Notes: generated by a model not told the origin, from the sequence alone. DNA of 64,000 nt from Viridibacillus soli (GCF_016612995.1 NZ_JAEOAH010000001.1:186001-250000); one strand, 5' to 3'; shown: positions 46,056 to 56,235, counted from the stretch's first letter. Numbers and translations are program-made.

Positions 46056-46086
46056 GGAAAACCCCGAAATGTTCATCATTTCGGGC
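46056..46086 (-). terminator. Terminator between murI and rph
   Basis: CCCGAAATG pairs with CATTTCGGG and is followed on the minus strand by GTTTTCC. It lies 30 bp past the murI stop. Confidence 0.8.
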
Positions 46087-46116
46087 TTTTCACTAGGTTA
46101 TTGGCATTGATATCAC

Positions 46117-46914
46117 TTATTTTAAAGTAATTCTTCTCACTTGCACATCATGAAGTGGTAACCAATTGCTCGCAATTGATTGGAACATCGGTACAGAACC
46201 CGTTGCAAAGAAACGATGCTCTGGTGCGGACTGCTCCTGTCTTGTAGTATGATGATAACTCAGTAAATCTTGCACGTCCTTTGCTGTTTCCTCTGCTGAA
46301 GAGACGACATGAACGTTCTCACCTACTATATGTTCAATATTACCTTGAATAAGCGGATAATGTGTACAGCCTAAAATAACCGTATCAAAACTTGTTTGTT
46401 GTAATGGTTGTAATGTTCTTTGTACTAATTGGTCTGCAAATTCTCCCGTATATTCGCCACTTTCCACTAATGGAACAAAAGCGGGGCAAGCGAATGATGT
46501 TACCTTACTAGATGAAGAAAGTGAATAAAGCGCTTGTTCATAAGCTCCACTCTTCACAGTGCCCTCTGTACCGAGGACAACAATGTCATGGCTTTTTGTC
46601 GCTTTTATCGCTGCTCTTGCACCAGCATTAATAACTCCGATAACAGGGAACGGACATTTCCTTTGCAAGCTTTCTAACGCAACGGCTGTTGCAGTGTTGC
46701 AAGCAATGACAAGCATTTTAATATTCATTTTCGACAATGCGTCCGCCATTTGCCATGTAAAAGTTCTCACTTGTTCTTGTGAACGTGGTCCATATGGGCA
46801 TCTTGCAGTATCACCAATATAGTATATGGATTCGTTCGGTAGTAATCGCAGAATTTCTTTTACAACGGTTAATCCACCGACACCTGAATCAATCACTCCG
46901 ATGGGAGCATTCAC
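46117..46914 (-). CDS. murI: Glutamate racemase
   Basis: Makes D-glutamate for peptidoglycan. The 265-residue protein has catalytic Cys in VIACNTATAVA near residue 73 and in ILGCTHYPLIQ near 184, and starts APIGVIDSGVGGLTVVKE. The B. subtilis counterpart at this position is racE. It follows the MarR-type gene after 10 bases and is followed by a terminator. Confidence 0.97.
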   Translation of the reverse strand: MNAPIGVIDSGVGGLTVVKEILRLLPNESIYYIGDTARCPYGPRSQEQVRTFTWQMADALSKMNIKMLVIACNTATAVALESLQRKCPFPVIGVINAGARAAIKATKSHDIVVLGTEGTVKSGAYEQALYSLSSSSKVTSFACPAFVPLVESGEYTGEFADQLVQRTLQPLQQTSFDTVILGCTHYPLIQGNIEHIVGENVHVVSSAEETAKDVQDLLSYHHTTRQEQSAPEHRFFATGSVPMFQSIASNWLPLHDVQVRRITLK

Positions 46915-46924
46915 GTTAACCGCC

Positions 46925-47383
46925 TCAATCCTGATTCATTTCGTTAAATAATTTGTGTAATAATCTTGATAATTCTAGTACTTCTGTTTGGCTAAAATCT
47001 GTTACGATATCGTCTAAATATTTTTGTCGTTTTACAATTACTTCTGCAATTATACGCTCTCCTTCTTCTAACAGATGGATTCGAACGACTCGACGATCTT
47101 CATTATCACGAATGCGTTTAACAAGTTCGTTTTTCTCCATTCGATCAACAAGATCTGTCGTAGTACTAAATGCTAAATACATTTTATTCGAAAGATCTCC
47201 AATTGTCATGTCACCTAACTCATGAAGCCATTGTAAGGCGATGAATTGCGGAGGTGTAATTGTATAGTTACTTAATATTTCGCGACCCTTCTGCTTAATT
47301 AGTGCCGAAATATGTCGAAGCTCTTTTTCTAAAAATGCAACTTGTTCAGCGTCATGTCCGGATTGCGAATCTTGGTTTGTCAT
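46925..47383 (-). CDS. ysmB: MarR-family regulator (YsmB-like)
   Basis: The 152-residue protein has a winged helix-turn-helix (TITPPQFIALQWLHELGDMT, then LVDRMEKNELVKRIRDNEDRR). I start at the ATG at 47383; the GTG at 47395 lies in the AGGAG binding site. Position between gerE and the glutamate racemase gene matches B. subtilis ysmB. Target genes are unknown; it may be co-transcribed with murI. Confidence 0.88.
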   Translation of the reverse strand: MTNQDSQSGHDAEQVAFLEKELRHISALIKQKGREILSNYTITPPQFIALQWLHELGDMTIGDLSNKMYLAFSTTTDLVDRMEKNELVKRIRDNEDRRVVRIHLLEEGERIIAEVIVKRQKYLDDIVTDFSQTEVLELSRLLHKLFNEMNQD

Positions 47384-47458
47384 GTGAACTTTCACTCCTC
47401 AAAAGGATTACTTATCCTTATATTGTGAAGTGTTTTGGCGAAAATGGCAAGGGCACAT

Positions 47459-47683
47459 TCATCCTAATGACAATTCTCCTAGCCGAAGAAGCTCTATCAT
47501 CGCTTGTGCACGGCCTGACACACCGAGTTTCTGGATCGTATTGGAAATATGATTGCGGACAGTTTTTTCACTTATCTCAAGTTTTGTCGCAATTTCCTTT
47601 GTCGAAAAATCCTGTACAAGTAATTGAAAAATTTCTCGTTCACGTTTAGTTAATAGTGAACGATGATGTGAATGACTCATCAC
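47459..47683 (-). CDS. gerE: GerE, LuxR-type late sporulation regulator
   Basis: The 74-residue protein is a single LuxR/FixJ helix-turn-helix domain (LTKREREIFQLLVQDFSTKE, ISEKTVRNHISNTIQKLGV). In B. subtilis GerE controls sigma-K-dependent spore coat genes in the mother cell; length and sequence are near identical in kind. Its presence shows that the organism sporulates. In B. subtilis the next gene set includes gerM, which is not found here. Confidence 0.95.
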   Translation of the reverse strand: MMSHSHHRSLLTKREREIFQLLVQDFSTKEIATKLEISEKTVRNHISNTIQKLGVSGRAQAMIELLRLGELSLG

Positions 47684-47755
47684 ACGCGGCCCTCCAATCC
47701 CCTCTTCCTTGTAACGTATGTCGAAAGGAGGAATGCGGTGACGGCTATTCGAATT

Positions 47756-48199
47756 TTATACTTGAACTTGTGCTAATTGTGATTCGTTCCAACGCACAGA
47801 CTTGCCCGTCTGACGATCCATTTGCACAATTGTTCCACGACCAGTAAAACAGATCTCTTCCTTATTATTCATCGCTAAATAATGCAGGTCTACAGATGAG
47901 TTTCCGATACGCTCTATTTTCACGAAAATGTTCAATTGTTCTTCAAAATACACTTGTTTTACATAATCACATTGAATATCTGCAACGACAGGAATACCTT
48001 CTCCGTCCTCACTCAGCCACGTTTCCATAAAACCAAGATGATTAAAAAATTCAATACGTGCATATTCAAAATAAGTTAATGGCACTGTATTATTCATATG
48101 TCCAAACATATCCGTTTCAGAAAACCTAACTTTAACTGGGACTGAAAATGAGAACCCCTTTTTCCATTCTTCCATATTGATTATATATGCTGATTGCAT
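47756..48199 (-). CDS. ysmA: Acyl-CoA thioesterase, hot-dog fold (YsmA-like)
   Basis: The 147-residue 4HBT-type protein has the signature VRFSETDMFGHMNNTVPLTY with the catalytic Asp near residue 24 and YFEYARIEFFNHLG. I start at the ATG at 48199 behind AAAGGGG; the ATG at 48238 has no binding site. It hydrolyses an acyl-CoA of unknown chain. It lies between sdhB and gerE as ysmA does in B. subtilis. Confidence 0.9.
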   Translation of the reverse strand: MQSAYIINMEEWKKGFSFSVPVKVRFSETDMFGHMNNTVPLTYFEYARIEFFNHLGFMETWLSEDGEGIPVVADIQCDYVKQVYFEEQLNIFVKIERIGNSSVDLHYLAMNNKEEICFTGRGTIVQMDRQTGKSVRWNESQLAQVQV

Positions 48200-48295
48200 G
48201 ATATTTTCCCCTTTACAGTAAAATGAATAACGATTCATTTTATTATAACAGAAAAAAGATTAAATCCACCACTTTACATAAATCATAGTTTAAAC

Positions 48296-48330
48296 AAAAA
48301 AACAGCCTCACACCGAAGTGTAAGGCTGTT
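48296..48330 (-). terminator. Terminator of the sdhCAB operon
   Basis: AACAGCCTTACAC pairs with GTGTGAGGCTGTT and is followed by TTTTTGTTT on the minus strand, about 35 bp past sdhB. Confidence 0.9.
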
Positions 48331-48366
48331 CTAAAAGTTGCTAATCTATCACTATACAGTATTAGA

Positions 48367-49143
48367 TTAGTCAACCATACGGTCAGAACCAAAGAATTTT
48401 TTGAACATTTGTACTGTAGTAGCACGGTTCAAAGATGCGATAGAAGTAGTCAAAGGAATACCTTTTGGACATGCCACTACACAGTTTTGAGAGTTACCAC
48501 AGTTAGCAAGACCGCCTTCGCCCATAATAGCTTCTAGACGTTCATCTTTGTTCATTGCACCTGTTGGGTGAGCATTAAATAAACGTACTTGTGAAAGTGG
48601 AGCTGGTCCCATGAAATCAGAGTGAGTATTCACGTTTGGACATGCTTCAAGACAAACACCACAAGTCATACACTTAGATAATTCGTAAGCCCATTCACGT
48701 TTACGCTCTGGCATACGTGGACCTTCACCAAGATCGTAAGAACCATCGATAGGAACCCATGCTTTCACTTTTTTAAGCGAATCAAACATACGGCTACGAT
48801 CAATTTGTAAATCACGAACAACTGGGAAAGTACTCATTGGTTGTAATTTAATAGGTTGTGTTAATTGGTCAACTAATGCTGAACATGATTGACGAGGACG
48901 ACCATTAATAACCATTGAACATGCACCACAAACTTCTTCAAGACAGCTCATATCCCATGAAACAGGAGATGTTTCTTTACCATCAACAGTTACTGGGTTA
49001 CGTTGAATTTCCATTAATATAGAAATTACGTTCATACCATGTCGGTAAGGTACTTGGAATTTTTCCCAATACGGTTGTGAATCCGTAGAATTTTGGCGTT
49101 CGATTTCTACATCAATATATTTCGTTTCAACTGCTTGTCCCAT
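48367..49143 (-). CDS. sdhB: Succinate dehydrogenase iron-sulfur subunit SdhB
   Basis: Carries electrons from SdhA to menaquinone through three clusters. Cysteines for [2Fe-2S] are in CLEEVCGACSMVINGRPRQS near residue 66, and for the other clusters in CMTCGVCLEACPN near 157 and CGNSQNCVVACPKGIPLTTS near 215. 258 residues, as in Bacillus. It starts 2 bases after sdhA and is peripheral on the inner membrane face. Confidence 0.97.
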   Translation of the reverse strand: MGQAVETKYIDVEIERQNSTDSQPYWEKFQVPYRHGMNVISILMEIQRNPVTVDGKETSPVSWDMSCLEEVCGACSMVINGRPRQSCSALVDQLTQPIKLQPMSTFPVVRDLQIDRSRMFDSLKKVKAWVPIDGSYDLGEGPRMPERKREWAYELSKCMTCGVCLEACPNVNTHSDFMGPAPLSQVRLFNAHPTGAMNKDERLEAIMGEGGLANCGNSQNCVVACPKGIPLTTSIASLNRATTVQMFKKFFGSDRMVD

Positions 49144-49145
49144 GA

Positions 49146-50903
49146 TTATTTATCCCCTTTCGATGAAGAATAGTCACGTTTACGTGGTGTAATTAACGAA
49201 ACATCTACTTCTTCATAGCTTAATTTAGGCTCTGTAGAAGGAGTGAATTCTGCAATAGTTGTTTTCAAGAAGTTTTCATCATCACGTTCTGGGAAGTCCG
49301 GTTTATAGTGTGCCCCACGACTTTCATCACGATTTAACGCACCTAAAGTAATAACACGAGCAAGAGCCATCATGTTTTTCAACTGACGAGTGAATTGTAC
49401 ACCTTGGTTACTCCATTTAGCTGTATCGTTAATGTTGATGTTGTTATAACGTTCTTGTAATTCCATAATTTTATCATCTGTTGCTCTTAATTTATCGTTG
49501 TAACGTACAACAGTAGCGTTAGCTGTCATCCATTCACCAAGTTCTTTGTGAAGTAGGTAAGCATTTTCGTTACCGTTTAAGCTCAATGTATCATCCCATT
49601 TTTGCTGTTCTTCAGCAATAGCAGAATCGTAAATTGAAGAAGGAAGATCTTCAACATGTTTTTCAAGTCCTTTGATGTAATTTACAGCGTTTGGACCTGC
49701 AATACTACCACCGTAGATAGCTGAAAGTAATGAGTTAGCTCCTAGACGGTTACCACCATGTTGAGAGTAATCACATTCACCAGCAGCAAATAAACCAGGA
49801 ATAGTTGTATGTTGATCGTAATCTACCCATAGACCACCCATAGAATAGTGAACAGCCGGGAAGATTTTCATTGGTACTTTATGTGGATCATCGCCAACGA
49901 ATTTTTGGTAGATTTCAATAATACCACCAAGTTTAATGTCTAGTTCATGCGGATCTTTGTGTGAAAGATCTAGATAAACAACATTTTCCCCGTTAACGCC
50001 AAGTTTTTGGTTAATACATACATCGAAGATTTCACGAGTTGCAATATCACGAGGTACTAAGTTACCATATGCAGGATATTTTTCTTCTAAGAAGTACCAT
50101 GGTTTACCGTCTTTATAAGTCCAAATACGGCCACCTTCACCACGAGCAGATTCTGACATTAGACGAAGTTTATCGTCACCAGGAATTGCTGTTGGGTGAA
50201 TTTGAATGAACTCACCGTTCGCATATTTAGCACCTTGTTGATAAACGATAGATGCTGCAGAACCAGTGTTGATCATTGAGTTAGTCGATTTACCGAAGAT
50301 AATACCAGGACCACCACTTGCCATGATCACTGCGTCAGAACGGAATGCTTTGATTTCGTGAGTAGTAAGATTTTGTGCTTTAATCCCTTTACATACGCCC
50401 GAATCATCAAGAACTAGTCCTAAAAATTCCCAACCTTCGTATTTTGTTACTAAGCCTTCTACTTCCCATTTACGAACTTGTTCGTCTAGAGCATATAGAA
50501 GTTGTTGACCTGTTGTCGCACCAGCGAATGCTGTACGGTGCATTAATGTGCCACCGAAACGTCTGAAGTCTAATAAACCTTCTGGCGTACGGTTGAACAT
50601 AACACCCATACGGTCAAATAAATGAATGATACCAGGTGCTGCGTCAGCCATAGCTTTTACTGGTGGTTGGTTCGCTAAGAAGTCCCCACCATATACTGTA
50701 TCGTCAAAGTGGATCCATGGAGAATCCCCTTCACCTTTTGTATTAACGGCGCCGTTAATTCCGCCCTGTGCACATACAGAGTGTGAGCGTTTTACTGGTA
50801 CCAATGAGAATAATTCAACTTCTGTGCCCATTTCGGCTGCTTTCATAGCAGCCATTAAACCAGCAAGACCGCCGCCAACGACTATCAATTTACTTTTAGC
50901 CAT
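49146..50903 (-). CDS. sdhA: Succinate dehydrogenase flavoprotein subunit SdhA
   Basis: Oxidises succinate to fumarate. The 585-residue protein has the FAD-binding start IVVGGGLAGLMAAMKAAEMG, the covalent-flavin His in KRSHSVCAQGGINGAVN, the active-site Arg region RDIATREIFDVCI and the conserved SQHGGNRLGANSLLSAI. Second gene of sdhCAB. Confidence 0.98.
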   Translation of the reverse strand: MAKSKLIVVGGGLAGLMAAMKAAEMGTEVELFSLVPVKRSHSVCAQGGINGAVNTKGEGDSPWIHFDDTVYGGDFLANQPPVKAMADAAPGIIHLFDRMGVMFNRTPEGLLDFRRFGGTLMHRTAFAGATTGQQLLYALDEQVRKWEVEGLVTKYEGWEFLGLVLDDSGVCKGIKAQNLTTHEIKAFRSDAVIMASGGPGIIFGKSTNSMINTGSAASIVYQQGAKYANGEFIQIHPTAIPGDDKLRLMSESARGEGGRIWTYKDGKPWYFLEEKYPAYGNLVPRDIATREIFDVCINQKLGVNGENVVYLDLSHKDPHELDIKLGGIIEIYQKFVGDDPHKVPMKIFPAVHYSMGGLWVDYDQHTTIPGLFAAGECDYSQHGGNRLGANSLLSAIYGGSIAGPNAVNYIKGLEKHVEDLPSSIYDSAIAEEQQKWDDTLSLNGNENAYLLHKELGEWMTANATVVRYNDKLRATDDKIMELQERYNNININDTAKWSNQGVQFTRQLKNMMALARVITLGALNRDESRGAHYKPDFPERDDENFLKTTIAEFTPSTEPKLSYEEVDVSLITPRKRDYSSSKGDK

Positions 50904-50966
50904 GTTTGTTTCTCACTCCTCTTTCAATTAGTAATCAAGCGCTTACATGATGTTAGATGCATTCCT

Positions 50967-51578
50967 TTAAACAACGAATGCAAGAATAGCACTTACGCCG
51001 ACTACAGATAACACTAAGAAAATTAAAACAGTAATGTAAGTTGCAATTTTTTGAGATTTTGGAGATTGTGTAATACCCCAGCTTACTAAGAATGCCCAAA
51101 CACCGTTTGCTAAGTGGAATGTTGCTGAAATCACACCAGCGATGTAGAATGCTACCATCCATGGATTAGATAGAACCTCTGCCATCATGTTGTAGTCTAC
51201 TTCAGTTCCAAGTGCTTTTTGAATACGTGTTTGGAAGATATGCCAAGCGATGAATACTACTAGGAATACTCCAGTGAAACGTTGTAAAACGAACAGCCAG
51301 TTACGGAATGTACTAAAACGTTTAGTGTTTGGTTGTGCCGTAAACGCAATGTACACACCATAAAATGCATGGAACATTAATGGGATGTAAATAATAATCC
51401 ATTCTAGGGCCCATAAAAATGGTAGGTTCCCCATAAACTCACTTACTGAGTTAAATGATTCTGCACCATTTGTTGCTGTGAAGTTAATAAACAAGTGCTG
51501 CGTCAAGAACAGTCCAACTGGAATAATTCCAAGAAGAGAATGCAGACGACGCCAATAAAACTCTTGATCTTTCGACAA
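50967..51578 (-). CDS. sdhC: Succinate dehydrogenase cytochrome b558 subunit SdhC
   Basis: Di-haem membrane anchor. The 203-residue product has five predicted spans and haem-ligand histidines (LTQHLFINF, MFHAFYGVYIAF, FIAWHIFQT, FHLANGVWAF), and matches B. subtilis SdhC in length. I start at TTG 51578 behind AAGGGGGG, giving MSKDQEFYWRRLHSLLG; longer in-frame starts would run into the binding site. First gene of sdhCAB. Confidence 0.95.
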   Translation of the reverse strand: MSKDQEFYWRRLHSLLGIIPVGLFLTQHLFINFTATNGAESFNSVSEFMGNLPFLWALEWIIIYIPLMFHAFYGVYIAFTAQPNTKRFSTFRNWLFVLQRFTGVFLVVFIAWHIFQTRIQKALGTEVDYNMMAEVLSNPWMVAFYIAGVISATFHLANGVWAFLVSWGITQSPKSQKIATYITVLIFLVLSVVGVSAILAFVV

Positions 51579-51850
51579 AACTGTTACCCCCCTTAATACT
51601 GAAAATAGGCAGACGAACAACTACCGACGTCATACAACGAGGTATCCATTGACTGCATATTTCATCATGGTACAATATTATGACAAGTTCATTGTACTCT
51701 CATCATGGCAGAGCGTCAAGGTGACTAGCACTATTTCTAGCTACTACTAATGTATGCTTTTTTCTCTTAAATACATAGATTTTCTACTAGAAAGCGCTAT
51801 TTTCTAACTCTGACAAAAATCAGACAAAATTATATGAAAGAAGGCAAATC

Positions 51851-52264
51851 ATGTCATCTACTAAAACTCAGAGCTTTCCATTATTTGGTTACGAATTAAT
51901 ACGGGATCATGTTCTCTCATCCGTTCTCGGAAAAAACGAGGAAGATATTTTATATTGGTGTGGCAAAGAGTTGGCACGCAAGTTTCCACTATATAGTATG
52001 GAAGAGGCCATTTCATTTTTCCATGAAGCAGGATGGGGAGACCTTACGATTGTGAAGCAATCTAAGGATGAGACTTTTTATGCCTTAACAGGTGACCCTG
52101 AAATTATGCAATTTGAAAAGCGCTGTTTTCGTCTTGAAAGTGGGTTTCTAGCTCAACAACAGCAAAAAATCAGTGGTTACTTAACAGAATGCTACGATGA
52201 AAAGAAATCGAAGCGCGATGTTGTAAGTTTCCAGGTTAAGTGGGATTTAAAAGACCATCAATAA
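51851..52264 (+). CDS. yslB: YslB-like protein (DUF2507 type)
   Basis: The 137-residue protein lies between sdhC and the aspartokinase gene as yslB does in B. subtilis. It begins with a helical segment (FGYELIRDHVLSSVLGKNEE) and has LYWCGKELARKFPLYS and a WGDLTI block, features of the V4R/hydrocarbon-binding-like small fold. Function is not known to me. The ATG has GAAAGAAGG upstream and the gene is divergent from sdhCAB. Confidence 0.85.
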   Translation: MSSTKTQSFPLFGYELIRDHVLSSVLGKNEEDILYWCGKELARKFPLYSMEEAISFFHEAGWGDLTIVKQSKDETFYALTGDPEIMQFEKRCFRLESGFLAQQQQKISGYLTECYDEKKSKRDVVSFQVKWDLKDHQ

Positions 52265-52267
52265 TAA

Positions 52268-52316
52268 GAAAAAGCTGGCTAAGCATCAAAATAACGATGC
52301 CAAGTCAGCTTCTTTT
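52268..52316. terminator. Bidirectional terminator between yslB and lysC
   Basis: AAGCTGGCT and AGTCAGCTT pair around an inner CATC/GATG stem, with A and T runs on both sides. It serves the two convergent genes. Confidence 0.8.
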
Positions 52317-52325
52317 ATTATTTGA

Positions 52326-53558
52326 TTAAGCCTGGATAGCAAGACTTGCCGCTAATTCAAATTCATCATGCAATGCATTTGCGGCATGTAACATTGCTTC
52401 TTGAGGAATAACTACTGAAATTTTAATCTCTGAAGTACTAACCATTTTCACTAGAATGTTTTCCCTATGTAACCGATCGAACATTTTTGCCGCAACACCT
52501 GGATTCGATACAATGCCAGAACCAACAATCGATACTTTTGCTAAGTTTTCTTCAATATGCACATGGCTATAACCAAGTTTTGATTTATTTTCTTCTAATA
52601 CACGGATCGTATCTGCAAGGTTCTCTTTAATGATAGAGAAAGACACTGAAGGCTCTACTCCTTCAATAATTGTTTGAACAATTAAATCAACATTGATATG
52701 ACTATCAGCTAGAATCGTGAAAATATTTGCTAATGACCCATTGTAATTAGCATCATAGCTTACTGTTAAACGAATAATATCTGACTTAAATGCAATCCCA
52801 CGTACAACTAAACCTTTTTCCACTTCAACTTCCTCCCTCATAATTGTTCCTTCATCAGCTACATAACTTGAGCGAACTGCTAATGGAATATTGTAGTTTT
52901 TCGCATATTCAACTGCTCGCGGATGTAAAACACCTGCTCCTAAATTTGCTAACTCTAACATTTCATCATATGACAGTTCCTGTAGTTTACGAGCTTTTGG
53001 AACATACCTAGGATCTGAAGTATACACACCATCAACATCTGTAAAAATATCACAGCGCTTAGCACCTAACGCTACTGCTAAAGCAACTGCTGTCGTATCT
53101 GATCCTCCGCGGCCTAGAGTTGTAATATTGTTCTTATCATCGACTCCTTGGAAACCTGCCACAACTGCAATGCGGCCTCTACCCAATGCATCTCGTACAT
53201 TTTCGGGCTGAATATCCAGAATACGTGCATCAGCTGGAACTGCTTCTGTTAGGACACCTGCTTGCCAGCCCGTAAATGATTGCGCTCTTAAACCTAAGCT
53301 TTGCAAAGCAATCGATAATAATGAGCTAGTCACCTGCTCGCCTGTTGTTAAGAGCGTATCCATTTCTCGCTTTGATGGATTCGGCATAATTTCATGTGCC
53401 ATATCCACTAACATATCCGTCGCTTTACCCATTGCTGAAACAACGACGATAATGTCATAGCCCTTTTCTTTCTCTTTTTGAATGCGTCTTGCTACATGCA
53501 TGACACGCTCAATTGTTGCGACTGATGTACCACCAAATTTAACAACTAAACAACTCAT
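52326..53558 (-). CDS. lysC: Aspartokinase, lysine-regulated (LysC)
   Basis: Phosphorylates aspartate, the entry to lysine, threonine, methionine and diaminopimelate. The 410-residue protein starts VVKFGGTSVATIERV, has TLGRGGSDTTAVALA near 150 and two ACT domains in the C-terminal 150 residues. In B. subtilis the same gene also yields the C-terminal beta subunit from an internal start; here an internal ATG before REEVEVEKG is a candidate, unproven. A lysine riboswitch lies in its leader. Confidence 0.96.
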   Translation of the reverse strand: MSCLVVKFGGTSVATIERVMHVARRIQKEKEKGYDIIVVVSAMGKATDMLVDMAHEIMPNPSKREMDTLLTTGEQVTSSLLSIALQSLGLRAQSFTGWQAGVLTEAVPADARILDIQPENVRDALGRGRIAVVAGFQGVDDKNNITTLGRGGSDTTAVALAVALGAKRCDIFTDVDGVYTSDPRYVPKARKLQELSYDEMLELANLGAGVLHPRAVEYAKNYNIPLAVRSSYVADEGTIMREEVEVEKGLVVRGIAFKSDIIRLTVSYDANYNGSLANIFTILADSHINVDLIVQTIIEGVEPSVSFSIIKENLADTIRVLEENKSKLGYSHVHIEENLAKVSIVGSGIVSNPGVAAKMFDRLHRENILVKMVSTSEIKISVVIPQEAMLHAANALHDEFELAASLAIQA

Positions 53559-53612
53559 TCATAGCCCCTCCCTTACATATTATGACGGCCGTATTCACAA
53601 TGATTTCTAATG

Positions 53613-53865
53613 AAAAAAGCAGCATTCCACACATTTCCATGTGAAAAGCCGCCTCCGTATCATGCACGTTCAAAAGAACATTCATGTGAGATAGCCCTCC
53701 AGAACCGAAACGGATCTGACAATTCTACACTTGTTCAATGTAGAACCAGTAACAAATTGGAATAGTCAATTTGCCACTTCGGCGGCCTCCCCTTTCATCA
53801 ACAGTCGTAGGATCTATACATCCTCCTGCTGATTACTCTTGAATTCCGCACCTCTATCATCACTT
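53613..53865 (-). promoter_or_regulatory. Lysine riboswitch (L box) with terminator, upstream of lysC
   Basis: The minus-strand leader contains AGAGGTGCGGAATTCAAGAG, GAAAGGGGAGGCCGCCGAAG and further conserved lysine-aptamer blocks over about 53665-53858. A terminator hairpin follows (GGCGGC with GCTGC-type complement, inner CACAT hairpin, then TTTTTTC; 53613-53655). Lysine binding should favour termination and lower aspartokinase synthesis. Confidence 0.92.
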
Positions 53866-53922
53866 AATAGTGATTATCTTTAATAGTTATAATACCTTAA
53901 CATAATTTTCTGACTAATACAA

Positions 53923-55698
53923 TTACTTTTTAGAAAAATAGATAATTATGGTATTAGCTAGGTTTTTTGGTACATTTGCAGCTAGTAGTTCTTCATAAGT
54001 TGCCTCACGAATTTTCTTCACAGAACCAAATTGCTTCAATAGCTGTTGTTTACGTTTCGGACCGATGCCTTCAATCTCATCAAGTACAGATGTAATGGCA
54101 TTCTTCTCATGCAACTGCCGATGAAAGGTGATGGCAAAACGGTGAACCTCATCTTGAATACGTTGCAATAAATAAAACGCCTCACTTGTTCTTTTTAACG
54201 GAATAATTTCCGGTGGAGAACCGTAAAGAAGTTGAGATGTTTGGTGCTTATCATCCTTCGCTAAACCCGCAATTGGTATATCTAACCCTAGCTCATCTTC
54301 TAATATTTCTCTTGCTACTGCCATTTGCCCTTTACCTCCATCAATAACGATTAAATCGGGTAATGGCAAGCCATCTTTTAAAACGCGGGTATATCTACGG
54401 CGAATGACTTCTCGCATTGCACCGTAATCATCGTGTTTAGCAGCTGCTTGAATTTTATATTTACGATAATCCTTTTTACTCGACTTACCATCGACAAAAA
54501 CAACCATTGCTGAAACGGCGTCGGCTCCAAAAATATGCGAGTTATCAAATGATTCAATACGTAGTGGTGTCGCTATATTCATAGCTTTACCTAAATCTTC
54601 GCATGCACCGATCGTTCGTTGTTCTTGACGCTCAAGCAACTGAAACTTTTCAGAAATGGCGATTTGAGCATTTTTGCTAGCTAAATCAACAAGCTCCTTT
54701 TTCTTCCCTCTTTGAGGAGCCGTCACCTTTAGCTCAAGCACAGTCGCTAAGAGCTCATCTTCAATATTAGTCGGAATGAAGATTTCCTTCGGCTTAATAT
54801 GCTCCGCCTTTTCATAAAAGCGCCCGACAAATGTTAAGAATTCTTCCTCTGGATCACGATAAATCGGGAATAGCGAAACATCCCTTTCTATCAGCTTCCC
54901 TTGGCGGACGAAGAATACTTGGATACACATCCATCCTTTATCAACCGCATAACCAAAAACATCTCGATTCGTTAAATCTTTAAGTGTAATTTTCTGGCGT
55001 TCCATAACGGTTTCAATATGGGTAATTTGATCGCGATATTCTTTCGCACGTTCGAAATCTAATTTTTCGGCTGCATCAAGCATTTTCTTGTTCAATTCTT
55101 CCTTAACTGCCCCGTACCCGCCATTTAGGAAACTCGTAATATCTTGAATAATGTCATGATATTGATCCTTTTCAATCTCTTTCACACAAGGCGCTAGACA
55201 TTGTCCTAAGTGATAATATAAACAAACACGATTCGGTATATTCGTACATTTCCGGAGAGGATATAGGCGGTCTAAAAGCTTCTTCGTTTCATTTGCTGCA
55301 AAGCTATTTGGATAAGGGCCAAAGTATTTACCATTGTCCTTTTTCACTTTGCGAACGATGAGAAGACGCGGGTGCTTCTCATTCGTAATTTTAATATAAG
55401 GGTACGTCTTATCATCCTTCAGCATAATATTATATTTCGGATCATGGGTTTTAATGAGATTTAACTCTAATATAAATGCCTCTAAATCCGACGATGTCAC
55501 GATATATTCAAAATCTTCTATTTCGCTAACAAGACGCTGTGTTTTGCCATCATGACTGCCTGTGAAATAAGAGCGTACGCGGTTTTTCAGCACTTTCGCT
55601 TTCCCGACATAAATAATAGTTCCTTGACGATCCTTCATCAAATAACAACCTGGATTGTCTGGTAAAATCGCTAATTTTTGCTTTATTAATTCGTTCAT
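53923..55698 (-). CDS. uvrC: Excinuclease ABC subunit C
   Basis: Makes both incisions in nucleotide excision repair. The order is a GIY-YIG nuclease domain ([20 protein letters not shown] near residue 17), a UVR motif ([20 protein letters not shown] near 205), an RNase H-like domain and a C-terminal helix-hairpin-helix pair ([20 protein letters not shown]). 591 residues, normal length. Upstream of it is a repeat element and then trxA. Confidence 0.97.
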   Translation of the reverse strand: MNELIKQKLAILPDNPGCYLMKDRQGTIIYVGKAKVLKNRVRSYFTGSHDGKTQRLVSEIEDFEYIVTSSDLEAFILELNLIKTHDPKYNIMLKDDKTYPYIKITNEKHPRLLIVRKVKKDNGKYFGPYPNSFAANETKKLLDRLYPLRKCTNIPNRVCLYYHLGQCLAPCVKEIEKDQYHDIIQDITSFLNGGYGAVKEELNKKMLDAAEKLDFERAKEYRDQITHIETVMERQKITLKDLTNRDVFGYAVDKGWMCIQVFFVRQGKLIERDVSLFPIYRDPEEEFLTFVGRFYEKAEHIKPKEIFIPTNIEDELLATVLELKVTAPQRGKKKELVDLASKNAQIAISEKFQLLERQEQRTIGACEDLGKAMNIATPLRIESFDNSHIFGADAVSAMVVFVDGKSSKKDYRKYKIQAAAKHDDYGAMREVIRRRYTRVLKDGLPLPDLIVIDGGKGQMAVAREILEDELGLDIPIAGLAKDDKHQTSQLLYGSPPEIIPLKRTSEAFYLLQRIQDEVHRFAITFHRQLHEKNAITSVLDEIEGIGPKRKQQLLKQFGSVKKIREATYEELLAANVPKNLANTIIIYFSKK

Positions 55699-55715
55699 CT
55701 TATCACCTTCTTAGA

Positions 55716-55825
55716 AAAGTGCAAGCGCCTTGTTCAGCCCCGACAAGCATAAGACGAATTGGCATGGAGGTTGCTCTTTAACCTCCATGTCGATTTGGGT
55801 TATGACCTCTAGGGCGGCGCTGGAA
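55716..55825. repeat. GC-rich intergenic repeat between trxA and uvrC
   Basis: The stretch starts AAGTGCAAGCGCCTTGTTCA, contains CCCCGACAAGCATAAGACG and an internal hairpin (CATGGAGGTT with AACCTCCATG), and ends near GGCGGCGCTGGAAC. I know sequences of this form as dispersed intergenic repeats in Bacillaceae. No coding capacity. Confidence 0.6.
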
Positions 55826-55865
55826 CTAGATCATGTACAGAATAGTTTTATACTTTATTATTTCT

Positions 55866-55900
55866 AAAAAAAACCGGGCACCTTTGAAGGAACCCGGTTT
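55866..55900 (-). terminator. Terminator after trxA
   Basis: AAACCGGG and CCCGGTTT pair with an inner CCTTC/GAAGG-type helix, followed by TTTTTAG on the minus strand. Confidence 0.9.
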
Positions 55901-55920
55901 TATATTCGTTTTTTCAAAGA

Positions 55921-56235
55921 TTATGCGTGTTTTTGAATGAATTCAGCTAGCGCTTCTTTCGGTTGGAAACCAACTGCTTTATCAACTGGTTGACCATCTT
56001 TGAATAACACTAAAGTTGGGATTGACATAATACCAAATTTACTTGCTGTTTCTTGGTTTTGGTCTACATCAACTTTAACGATTTTAGCTGAACCGTTTAG
56101 TTCACCATCTAGTTCTTCTAAAACTGGAGCAATCATTTTACAAGGTCCGCACCAAGTTGCCCAAAAGTCAACTAGTACTAAACCTTCTTCGATATCATTT
56201 GAAAAGCTTGCATCTGTTGCGTGTACAATAGCCAT
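55921..56235 (-). CDS. trxA: Thioredoxin
   Basis: Small dithiol oxidoreductase. The 104-residue protein has [18 protein letters not shown] with the redox CGPC at about 29-32 and the cis-proline in [14 protein letters not shown] lies before the ATG at 56235. The etfA-trxA-uvrC order matches B. subtilis; terminators on both sides make it a single-gene unit. Confidence 0.97.
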   Translation of the reverse strand: MAIVHATDASFSNDIEEGLVLVDFWATWCGPCKMIAPVLEELDGELNGSAKIVKVDVDQNQETASKFGIMSIPTLVLFKDGQPVDKAVGFQPKEALAEFIQKHA

